Source: Roseateles noduli (lineage in GTDB: Bacteria > Pseudomonadota > Gammaproteobacteria > Burkholderiales > Burkholderiaceae_C). Taken from it: a DNA stretch of 64,000 bases. Positions 17,758 to 24,340 of this stretch are shown in pieces. Under the pieces are notes generated by a model. It was not told where the DNA came from and made no database searches. It saw only the letters and a list, made by a program, of their open reading frames with translations. The stretch covers positions 434,001 to 498,000 of the forward strand of contig NIOE01000004.1 in assembly GCA_002205125.1 (NCBI GenBank), in the 5' to 3' direction. The position numbers and the translations under genes are program-made. How positions within the stretch are numbered: the stretch's first letter is position 1; each line of letters opens with the position of its first letter.

Positions 17758-18510
17758 CTATCCCGCTGGAGCACGACAACGCCATTGGCGATCGACCGAG
17801 CCGAAGTGCATCCGCACGGCGATCTCCACTTCATGGATGAGCGCCTCGTCATCCATGCCGGCCAATGATCGAAACGTCGCTGCGGCCAGCGCGTCGATGA
17901 AACCGGGTGCCAGGCGATCGAGGTCGCGGGCCAGATGTCGGCCGGAGCCGATCCAGCCACCACGTGCGCGCAGCGCGAAGAGCATCAGCTTGAACGCCAG
18001 ACCCAAGGCAATGGCACGCTTTTCATTGAGATGGCGGCTCTGGCGCAGATCGGCGGTCTGTCCGAGGAGATGCGATCGCAGCGAGTCGAGGTCGAACGGT
18101 TTCGGACCCTCCTGGAGGATCTCGTTGCCGTAAGCGCGCAGCGAGCGCATCGCTTCACAGGACGGCATCAGCAGGATGCCGTTCGCCACCTCGTCTGCGA
18201 GCGCGCAGACGGACATGGCGTGCTCGCGCGCCAGCACCCGGCGCAGCGAGCCGAAGTCGTGGACGGCGAGATCGACAAGATGGTCGTCGATCATCACGAC
18301 CTCCCGCAGGACTTCGCTGACCTTCGGCAGGAAAACGAAGACGTCGATGTCGGAGGTGGGCGTGGGGCAGCCCTTGGCGTGAGAACCGGAGAGCAGGATC
18401 TGCCGGGCATCGGGGAATCGGCTGGCGATCTTCCTGATGATCTCGACGGGGACGGTCGATGGGATCAACGCTTCGATCAGTCGAGACCTGGGGATGTTGG
18501 CATCCGTCAT
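17758..18510 (-). CDS. Nucleotidyltransferase-fold protein
   Basis: A 250-residue protein with a minimal nucleotidyltransferase motif GSHAKGCPTPTSDIDVFVF at residues 42-60; Gly-Ser and the metal-binding Asp54 and Asp56 are all present, so catalysis is plausible. The C-terminal half is helical and could be a substrate or HEPN-like partner domain. The ATG overlaps the stop of the upstream ClpP-like gene by four bases (TCAT on the plus strand), so the two are translationally coupled. The last residues (RQWRCRAPAG) look unnatural; another frame offers a plausible continuation, suggesting a frameshift. The target is unknown; a toxin-antitoxin or defence role is only a possibility. Confidence 0.75.
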   Translation of the reverse strand: MTDANIPRSRLIEALIPSTVPVEIIRKIASRFPDARQILLSGSHAKGCPTPTSDIDVFVFLPKVSEVLREVVMIDDHLVDLAVHDFGSLRRVLAREHAMSVCALADEVANGILLMPSCEAMRSLRAYGNEILQEGPKPFDLDSLRSHLLGQTADLRQSRHLNEKRAIALGLAFKLMLFALRARGGWIGSGRHLARDLDRLAPGFIDALAAATFRSLAGMDDEALIHEVEIAVRMHFGSVDRQWRCRAPAG

Positions 18511-19226
18511 TTGCCGCTCTCCGTGCCGCCTTCTGCGGGAAGCTCCGGTGGTACCGGCAGATCGGACTTGGCGATGCGGATCTGCTCCAGCGTCACATCG
18601 ATCGCGCGGCATTTGCTGGGAAAGTATTCGCAGATCAGGGCCGTCTGGCCCTTTGCCGCTCGCACCGAACCGTCCGTGAAAATATATAGACCTGCCGCCG
18701 ATGGGTACGGGTAGGAAATGGCTTCTTCGATCTCGTCGCGACTGATGGGCTCGAGTCGCTCTGCATAACGGGTGAGGTTGTTGCGAGACTGCATGACCCA
18801 CTCGCCCGAGAATGTGAAAACGCCGTGAATGATGAGGGCGGAGGGAAGCTTTCCCCGCCACGGCACGTATTTCAAGGTTTTTCCCGATAACGCCACGTCC
18901 GCACAGGCTGAATAACAGCCGCCCGCGACGATCACGTCCAATTCTTGAGCTCGCCAAGCGAGACGTGCTCCAGGGATGACGATGCCACCGGGGACATCGA
19001 TAAGCCAAAGTTTGTGGATCTCAGGATGCGCATCGAGCAGAGCAAGGGCTTCGTTGACCAATTGGTCTGCCAACATCGTGCTGCGGATGACCAGGGCATC
19101 CCCACTGACGTAGACATGTGGCTGGGGAGACGGAATGAATGGTGGCGTTGCTCCGCGTGCAAGGGGGCCGATTGCCATCAACGCCAGGAGGCAACGTGCT
19201 TGGAAGAGTTTGACTTGCACTTTCAT
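18507..19226 (-). CDS. Exported ClpP/crotonase-fold protein (COG3904-like)
   Basis: A 239-residue protein starting with a signal peptide (MKVQVKLFQARCLLALMAIG, processing near ARGA). The body matches the ClpP-fold pattern of predicted periplasmic proteins: IDVPGGIVIPGA, then AGGCYSACADVALSG with Ser106 in the nucleophile position flanked by Cys104 and Cys108, then a candidate His134 in ALIIHG. A serine-peptidase activity or a degenerate scaffold are both possible. The start at 19226 is preferred over one 16 codons upstream because it gives a proper signal sequence. It is coupled to the nucleotidyltransferase by a four-base overlap. Confidence 0.7.
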   Translation of the reverse strand: MKVQVKLFQARCLLALMAIGPLARGATPPFIPSPQPHVYVSGDALVIRSTMLADQLVNEALALLDAHPEIHKLWLIDVPGGIVIPGARLAWRAQELDVIVAGGCYSACADVALSGKTLKYVPWRGKLPSALIIHGVFTFSGEWVMQSRNNLTRYAERLEPISRDEIEEAISYPYPSAAGLYIFTDGSVRAAKGQTALICEYFPSKCRAIDVTLEQIRIAKSDLPVPPELPAEGGTESGK

Positions 19227-19346
19227 TCCTATAGCAACCGGCCGAAGACGGTCGGCCTGATCCGGATTTCTCAAGCCCTCGCGCTGCAGCGATTCGCCGA
19301 GAAATCGGAGATCAGTCTAGGAATGAAGCTGTCGTTTGAACCTCGG

Positions 19347-19367
19347 GATATTTGCTTAACAAATATC
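19347..19367. promoter_or_regulatory. AT-rich perfect inverted repeat upstream of the ClpP-like gene
   Basis: GATATTTG-CTTAA-CAAATATC, 8-bp perfect arms with a five-base centre, lies 121 bases before the ClpP-like start, inside the most AT-rich 150 bases of the window. It may be a repressor operator or part of the promoter. It could also mark an old insertion boundary. Confidence 0.4.
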
Positions 19368-19440
19368 TGCGATGAGGTCTACTCAAATTGCTGGAAGGCG
19401 TCGCCGTGCTTCCAGTCAAATTAACTAATGAGCGCCGCGC

Positions 19441-20154
19441 TCATTCCTCATCGATATTCAGCCCGGATTGCCACACCGGCAGGGCTGCGTCGAACATCGA
19501 CGGCGCGCTTCCCAGCGCTTTCGGATCGCGGACCAGCTTGATCCACGTCAATGTGTCGTGGTGGCTGCCCGGCAGCAGGTCGCGGCTGCGTTCCTGCATC
19601 AGCCACGCGTGCAGCGCGGCGTATTGATCGGGATGGCGCTGCGCCGTCCAGCCCAGCGCGACGAGGTCACCGTAGCCTTCCTCGCGGCGCACGGACTTCA
19701 TGGACAGGTAGGCGCGCTGCAGGTCCGGGGTCAGGCCTTCGGGCACCGGTGTGGCCGAGAAGCCGGCCGGCAGGTGGAACCAGGCACCTTCCAGGTAGCG
19801 GCGGCAATGGCCGAGCTCGTGCGCCGCCATCAGTTCGAGCGCGCTGTCTTCCAGGCCGACCGGCAGGCGCTGCGTCGTGGCCTCGCCCTCGGGGTTGCCG
19901 CGCAGGCTGAGCACGAACTTGCAACGGCCGTCCTTGAAGCCCAGCGCCAGCGGCGCGGCGTCGGGCGCGTCCTGCGGCTGCACGACGACGTCCACCGGCA
20001 TGCCCGACGTCCGCGCGTGCTGCAGCACCGGGGTCATGCCGGCGATCCAGCGTTGTTCCAGCGGCGTGAGGCCGGCGGCCTGGGCCGTCAGGCCCGACAG
20101 GGCGAGGGCGCTGCACAGCGCGACACGGAGAACGGCGAGGGAGTGCTTGAACAT
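19441..20154 (-). CDS. Secreted HEXXH metallopeptidase-like protein
   Basis: A 237-residue protein with a signal peptide (VALCSALALSGLTAQAAG, cleavage near residue 27) and a zinc-peptidase motif AHELGHCRRYLEG (His112, Glu113, His116). Sequence outside the motif is not recognised; a third ligand downstream is not obvious. It is presumably periplasmic or secreted. The start at 20154 is used because it opens the signal peptide; longer frames upstream have non-coding composition. Divergent from the GH25-like gene over 247 bases. Confidence 0.75.
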   Translation of the reverse strand: MFKHSLAVLRVALCSALALSGLTAQAAGLTPLEQRWIAGMTPVLQHARTSGMPVDVVVQPQDAPDAAPLALGFKDGRCKFVLSLRGNPEGEATTQRLPVGLEDSALELMAAHELGHCRRYLEGAWFHLPAGFSATPVPEGLTPDLQRAYLSMKSVRREEGYGDLVALGWTAQRHPDQYAALHAWLMQERSRDLLPGSHHDTLTWIKLVRDPKALGSAPSMFDAALPVWQSGLNIDEE

Positions 20155-20401
20155 CGGGCAGGCCTGCGAATTCCAGGGCGTGATCGGAGCGGGAACCCGG
20201 GGGAATGCCGGGGTGCCTCGCGCGAAGCCTGATGGTGAAGCGCGCGGGGCGCGCGTGCGCTTGCGACGGACCCACAAGTCCGCCTCGCCCGTGACGGGTT
20301 GCGCGGGGACCTCCGGAGTGCATCGCATCGGGTGGAAACCCCGCGACGGGTGTCGGATGACGCTCGTGAAATCGATCACTCATCGCGCTCCATCACTCTG
20401 C

Positions 20402-21157
20402 ATGAACGAGCCTTCGATGCCTAACAGCTCCGCTCCGCAATCGTCGTCACCTCCGCTTCCTCCGCTTCCTCCGCCGTCGGCCGGCGCACCGGGCTGCCCG
20501 GTGCCAGGTCTGAACGCCTTCGTCGATATCAGCCATTGGCAGCAGACCGTCGACCTTGACGCCGCGCGCGCCGCCGGGCTGGTCGGCATGATGCACAAGG
20601 CGACGCAGGGCACGACCTTCGTCGATCCGGCTTGGGCGGCGCGCGCGAGGAAGGCGCGCGAACTGGGCCTGCTGATCGGCGCGTACCACTTCTGCACCAA
20701 CCAGCCGGTGGAGGAGCAGATCGACCGCTTCCTCGACACCATCGCCACGAGCGGCAGTTCGGCGGGCGTGGTGCCCGTGCTCGACTGGCAGCACATCGCC
20801 ATCCCCAGCCAGGGCACGATGACGCAGGCGGCGCTGGTGGAGATGATCGACCGCTTCCACGACCGCACCGGCATCTACCCGATGCTGTACTGCGGCTACT
20901 GGGCGCTGGCGAACCTCGCGCCCCGCCAAGGCACCGGGACGCTCCGGTCGTGCCCGCTGTGGCAGGGCTTCTACTCGTCCCACTTCGGATGGCTGAGCGA
21001 CATCTGGGACGATTGGACGATGCTGCAGTACACCGACGGCACGCTCGGCCCGTCGCCGCATGAGTTCCCCGGCCTCGGCAACGTGGCCCGCGACACCTTC
21101 AACGGCACGATCGAAGACGCGCGGGCCTTCTGGGCCGCGAATGCATTGAAGAAGTAA
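20402..21157 (+). CDS. GH25-like (lysozyme-fold) protein, catalytic Glu replaced
   Basis: A 251-residue protein with a proline/serine-rich N-terminus and a glycoside hydrolase family 25 barrel: FVDISHWQQTVD (first conserved Asp42), MMHKATQGTTFVDPAW, GLLIGAYHF and LPM-type strand IYPMLYCGYW. In GH25 muramidases the acid/base sits in a D-x-E motif; here the strand reads VVPVLDWQH (Asp128, Gln130), so the Glu is a Gln. Either it is inactive and binds glycan, or chemistry differs. No signal peptide is seen. ATG at 20357 is an alternative in-frame start. Confidence 0.8.
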   Translation: MNEPSMPNSSAPQSSSPPLPPLPPPSAGAPGCPVPGLNAFVDISHWQQTVDLDAARAAGLVGMMHKATQGTTFVDPAWAARARKARELGLLIGAYHFCTNQPVEEQIDRFLDTIATSGSSAGVVPVLDWQHIAIPSQGTMTQAALVEMIDRFHDRTGIYPMLYCGYWALANLAPRQGTGTLRSCPLWQGFYSSHFGWLSDIWDDWTMLQYTDGTLGPSPHEFPGLGNVARDTFNGTIEDARAFWAANALKK

Positions 21158-21165
21158 GCGGGCTC

Positions 21166-21181
21166 GCCGGGCAGGCCCGGC
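21166..21181. terminator. Short hairpin between convergent genes
   Basis: GCCGGGC-AG-GCCCGGC lies nine bases after the GH25-like stop and 15 bases from the end of the convergent ZIP gene. It has a very tight loop and no T-tract, so this is a weak candidate terminator. Confidence 0.3.
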
Positions 21182-21196
21182 ATCGCGGCACGGCGC

Positions 21197-22123
21197 TCAG
21201 CCCAGCGCCGTGTCCAGCACCATCATCAGCGCGAAACCGAGCATCAGCCCCTGCGTCGCCCAGCGCTCATGGCCCTTGCGGTGCGACTCGGGAATGATCT
21301 CGTGGCTGATGACGAACAGCATCGCGCCCGCCGCGAAGCCCAGTCCCCAGGGCAGCAGCAGCGGCCAGGCGGACACGACCCACGCGCCCAGCACCGCGCC
21401 GACAGGCTCCACCAGCCCTGACGCCGCGCCCAGCAGCAGCGCCTTGCGCCGCGAGTAGCCCACCGCCATCAGCGCCACCGCGATGACGAAGCCCTCGGGC
21501 AGGTCCTGGATCGCGATGGCCAGGCTCAGGCTGGCCGCCGCGACCGGATCGTTGGCCGCGAAGGCCACGCCGATGGCGAGGCCCTCCGGCAGGTTGTGCA
21601 GCGTCACCGCGATCACGAACAGGGTCGTGCGCCGCAGCCGCGTCGGGTCCATGCCCTCGCGGCCCTTGATGAAGTGTTCGTGCGGCAGCCAGCGGTCCAT
21701 CGCCATCAGCGCCCAGGCGCCGAGCAGCACCGCCAGCGCGACCTGCGTCGCGGCGCCGGTCGGCGTCGAATGCGCGCGCGCGGCTTCGAGGCCGGGAATG
21801 ATCAGAGAGAACGAGCACGCCGCCAGCATCACGCCGGCGCCGAAGCCCATCAGCGCGTCCTGCCCGCGCGCGGAGAGGCTGCGCGTGCCCAGCGCGGGCA
21901 GCGTGCCGAAGGCCGTCGCCGCCGCGGCGAGCAGGCCTGCCTGCAGCGCCATCGCGATCACCGAGCCGTGGCCCGCGCCGCCCGCCGGCCTGATCCACGT
22001 CCAGCCCTGCTGGAGCAGCAGCACGGCGCCGATCAGCAGGATGGCGAAGCCGAAGACCTGGCGCAGCCGATGCCGGCGCGCCACGGTCTTGTCGTGGTGG
22101 GCGATCGCGTCAGAGTCCGCCAT
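21197..22123 (-). CDS. ZIP-family metal transporter
   Basis: A 308-residue inner-membrane protein with about eight hydrophobic segments. The ZIP signature is seen twice: HNLPEGLAIGVAF and QDLPEGFVIAVAL, which supply His and Glu metal ligands in helices 4 and 5; a further SHEIIPESH lies in helix 6. It should import Zn, Fe or Mn. Its start overlaps the end of fumC by 14 bases, so it is cotranscribed in the Fur-box operon, which favours Fe or Mn as physiological substrate. That last point is inference. Confidence 0.9.
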   Translation of the reverse strand: MADSDAIAHHDKTVARRHRLRQVFGFAILLIGAVLLLQQGWTWIRPAGGAGHGSVIAMALQAGLLAAAATAFGTLPALGTRSLSARGQDALMGFGAGVMLAACSFSLIIPGLEAARAHSTPTGAATQVALAVLLGAWALMAMDRWLPHEHFIKGREGMDPTRLRRTTLFVIAVTLHNLPEGLAIGVAFAANDPVAAASLSLAIAIQDLPEGFVIAVALMAVGYSRRKALLLGAASGLVEPVGAVLGAWVVSAWPLLLPWGLGFAAGAMLFVISHEIIPESHRKGHERWATQGLMLGFALMMVLDTALG

Positions 22124-23519
22124 CGGTCAGCTTCGCGGGATCCAGCATCTGCTGGAGGGTGGCGCGGTCGAAGTCGGTCATCTCCTCGGCGACGTCGACG
22201 ATGGGACGCTTCTCCGCATAGGCGCGCTTGGCGATCGCGGCGGCCTTCAGGTAGCCGATCTCGCGGTTCAGCGCGGTGACCAGGATCGGGTTGCGCGCCA
22301 GCGCGTGCTGCAGCCCGTCGGTGTTGACCTTGAAGTCGCGGATCGCCTGCCCGGCCAGCGCCTTGGTGGCCGCGGAGAGCAGCGCCAGGCTGTCGAGCAG
22401 GTTGGTCGCGATCAGCGGCAGCATCACGTTGAGCTGGAAGTTGCCCGACTGGCCCGCGATCGTGATCGCCGTGTCGTGGCCGATGACCTGCGCGCAGACC
22501 ATGGTCACCGCTTCCGGGATCACCGGATTCACCTTGCCCGGCATGATCGACGAGCCCGGCTGCAGCGCGTGCAGCTCGATCTCCGCGAGGCCGGCGAGCG
22601 GGCCGGAGTTCATCCAGCGCAGGTCGTTGGCGATCTTCATCAGCGAGACCGCCAGGCCCTTCAGTGCGCCCGACAGCGCCACCGCCGTGTCCTGCGCCGA
22701 CAGCGCGGCGAAGAAGTCCGGCGCCGGGCGGAAGCTCAGGCCGGTCAACTTGGAAAGTTCCTCGGCGAAACGCTGCGCGAAGTCCGGATGCGCGTTGATG
22801 CCGGTGCCCACGGCGGTGCCGCCTTGCGCCAGTTCGCACACCGACGGCAGCAGCGCGCGCAGCTGCGCGCGGCGCGCCTCGATCTGCGCGCACCAGCCGC
22901 CGAGCTCCTGGCCCAGGCGCAGCGGCATCGCATCCATCAGGTGGGTGCGGCCGGTCTTGACGTGATGGCCGTCGCTGCGGATCTTGTCCTGCAGCGTCTG
23001 CACCAGCAGGTCCAGCGCCGGCAGCAGCTCGCCCTGCAGCGCCTGCGCGGCGCTGATGTGCAGCACCGTGGGGATCGAATCGTTGCTGCTCTGTCCGGCG
23101 TTGACATGGTCGTTGGCGTTGACCGTGACCGGGTTGGCCACGCCGCTGCCGATCAGCCGTGTGGCGACCGTGGCGATCACCTCGTTGGCGTTCATGTTCG
23201 AGCTGGTGCCCGAGCCGGTCTGGAAGATCTCCACCGGGAAGTGGCTCATCAGCGCCGGGTCCTGCAGCAGCTGCGTGGCGGCGCGGTCGATGGCGTGGCC
23301 GATGTCGGCCGGCACCTGTTCCAGGGCGATGTTGGCGCGCGCCGCGGCGGCCTTCTGCAGCACCAGCGCGCGCACGAAACGCTCGGGCATCGGCTGGCGG
23401 CTGATGGCGAAGTTCTCGACCGCGCGCTGGGTCTGTGCGCCGTACAGCGCGTCGACGGGGACGGCGACTTCGCCCATGGAGTCACGTTCGATGCGGGTCG
23501 CCTTGGTGGCCTTGGTCAT
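22110..23519 (-). CDS. fumC: Fumarase class II
   Basis: A 469-residue class II fumarase interconverting fumarate and malate without an iron-sulfur cluster. The superfamily signature GSSIMPGKVNP, the substrate-binding GSGTSSNMNANEV and the KTGRTHLMDAMPL block are intact. Because it needs no iron, FumC is commonly induced by iron limitation. Its reading frame stays open upstream through a FagA-like segment to 24011, but an AGGA ribosome site and family alignment support the ATG at 23519. The end overlaps the ZIP gene by 14 bases. Confidence 0.95.
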   Translation of the reverse strand: MTKATKATRIERDSMGEVAVPVDALYGAQTQRAVENFAISRQPMPERFVRALVLQKAAAARANIALEQVPADIGHAIDRAATQLLQDPALMSHFPVEIFQTGSGTSSNMNANEVIATVATRLIGSGVANPVTVNANDHVNAGQSSNDSIPTVLHISAAQALQGELLPALDLLVQTLQDKIRSDGHHVKTGRTHLMDAMPLRLGQELGGWCAQIEARRAQLRALLPSVCELAQGGTAVGTGINAHPDFAQRFAEELSKLTGLSFRPAPDFFAALSAQDTAVALSGALKGLAVSLMKIANDLRWMNSGPLAGLAEIELHALQPGSSIMPGKVNPVIPEAVTMVCAQVIGHDTAITIAGQSGNFQLNVMLPLIATNLLDSLALLSAATKALAGQAIRDFKVNTDGLQHALARNPILVTALNREIGYLKAAAIAKRAYAEKRPIVDVAEEMTDFDRATLQQMLDPAKLTDGGL

Positions 23520-24011
23520 GGGGATGCTTCTTTCCTGGTCATTCCTGGAGGGGCTGCGGCTCAGACGCCAATGGAAGCGCTGCAGGCGCGCGACGAGGGC
23601 GGCGTCGCCCTGGGCGTCGGCCAGCCGGTGCAGCGCCGCCAGCGGACGGTTGAGCTGATCCAGGCAGGCACATCGCCAATGCCAGGGTAGCAGCGTGTTG
23701 TGAGAGGCGCCGTACAGCAGCCGGAGGGCCTGTTCGTGAGCGGGGATCGCGGCGAGGACGCCGGCCTCCACCAGCTGCTCCAGCGCCAGCTGGTGCTGTC
23801 GCAGCAGCGCCGGCTCGTCGGGGGCGAGTCCGCAGGTGATCTTCAGCGCCATCCAGCGCAGGCATTCGACGCCCGGATGATCGGCGGCGGCGCAGCCCCC
23901 GTCGACCGCCATCGGAGCGGCGCGCGTCTCCCCCGCGGGAGGGAGACCCACGGCGGACGGGGGCACGGACGGGCCCCGGGGAACGGGCAGGCGGGACGGC
24001 AGCAAGGGCAT
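23520..24011 (-). CDS. fagA: FagA-like protein, in frame with fumC and without its own stop
   Basis: This segment of 164 codons is open in the same frame as fumC and runs directly into its ATG. Codon use is GC3-biased and the second half reads like a real protein (CLRWMALKITCGL, LRQHQLALEQLVEAG, LLPWHWRCACLDQL, LAALHRLADAQGD). An excellent ribosome site AGGAG sits five bases before the ATG at 24011; a second Met at 23912 begins the better-conserved-looking part. In Pseudomonas the Fur-regulated fagA precedes fumC; position, size and general pattern agree, and a Fur box lies upstream. The product may be a FagA-FumC fusion. The family assignment comes from memory and context. Confidence 0.5.
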
Positions 24012-24138
24012 GGCGACTCCTGACGATCGGGGCGTGAACCGGGGAACACCGGAAACACGGCGGACACGGGCTGGCAGGGACGCTTGCTGTGGTGGAACGG
24101 GAAGGGGGACCCGGCAAGACCGGCGCCCGACGTCAGGC

Positions 24139-24252
24139 AAAAAGAAAAGAGAGGTCGAGCCGCGAAACGATGCCGAATCGGATCGCGGCGCAACCTCTCT
24201 GCAATTTGCATTGGTCGCGCGGGGTCGGAGCCCGCAGGAGTCTTCTCGTTTG
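24139..24252 (-). ncRNA. Candidate Fur-regulated small RNA or attenuated leader upstream of fagA-fumC
   Basis: Between a promoter with an embedded Fur-type box and an intrinsic terminator lies a roughly 114-base stretch without convincing coding capacity. From its 5' end it has an unpaired purine/pyrimidine region with CTCCTGC, able to pair with ribosome sites; a small hairpin GCGGG-CTCCGAC-CCCGC; an AT-rich ATGCAAATTGCA segment; then the terminator. This layout is that of RyhB/PrrF/NrrF-class iron-sparing RNAs. The alternatives are a leader that attenuates the fagA-fumC operon, or simply the terminator of the DUF1800-DUF1501 genes upstream. The 329-base gap 24012-24340 holds nothing else recognisable. 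Confidence 0.5.
24149..24199 (-). terminator. Intrinsic terminator between the Fur-box promoter and fagA
   Basis: The arms at 24149-24165 and 24183-24199 are 17 bases with two mismatches. On the minus strand the hairpin is followed by TTTTCTTTTT (24148-24139). The 17-base loop contains a further CGAT/ATCG pairing. This is one of the clearest rho-independent terminators in the window, and it points toward fagA-fumC, whose start is still 128 bases further downstream. Confidence 0.8.
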
Positions 24253-24258
24253 TCGTTG

Positions 24259-24288
24259 ATCCTAGATGAGAATTGCTCTCATCTGCAA
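24259..24288 (-). promoter_or_regulatory. Promoter with an embedded Fur-type box
   Basis: On the minus strand, TTGCAG (24288-24283) and TAGGAT (24264-24259) are 18 bases apart. The interval 24265-24283 is a 19-base inverted repeat, GATGAGA-n5-TCTCATC, covering the spacer. Its core TGAGAATTGCTCTCA matches 12 of 15 positions of the 7-1-7 Fur box TGAGAAT-n-ATTCTCA as I know it. Fur-Fe would block polymerase directly. Predicted start of transcription is near 24252. Confidence 0.6.
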
Positions 24289-24340
24289 GCCCTCTGGAAG
24301 GATGCGCTTGCGGGGCCTGGGGGCTTTGGGCGAAGGGGCG

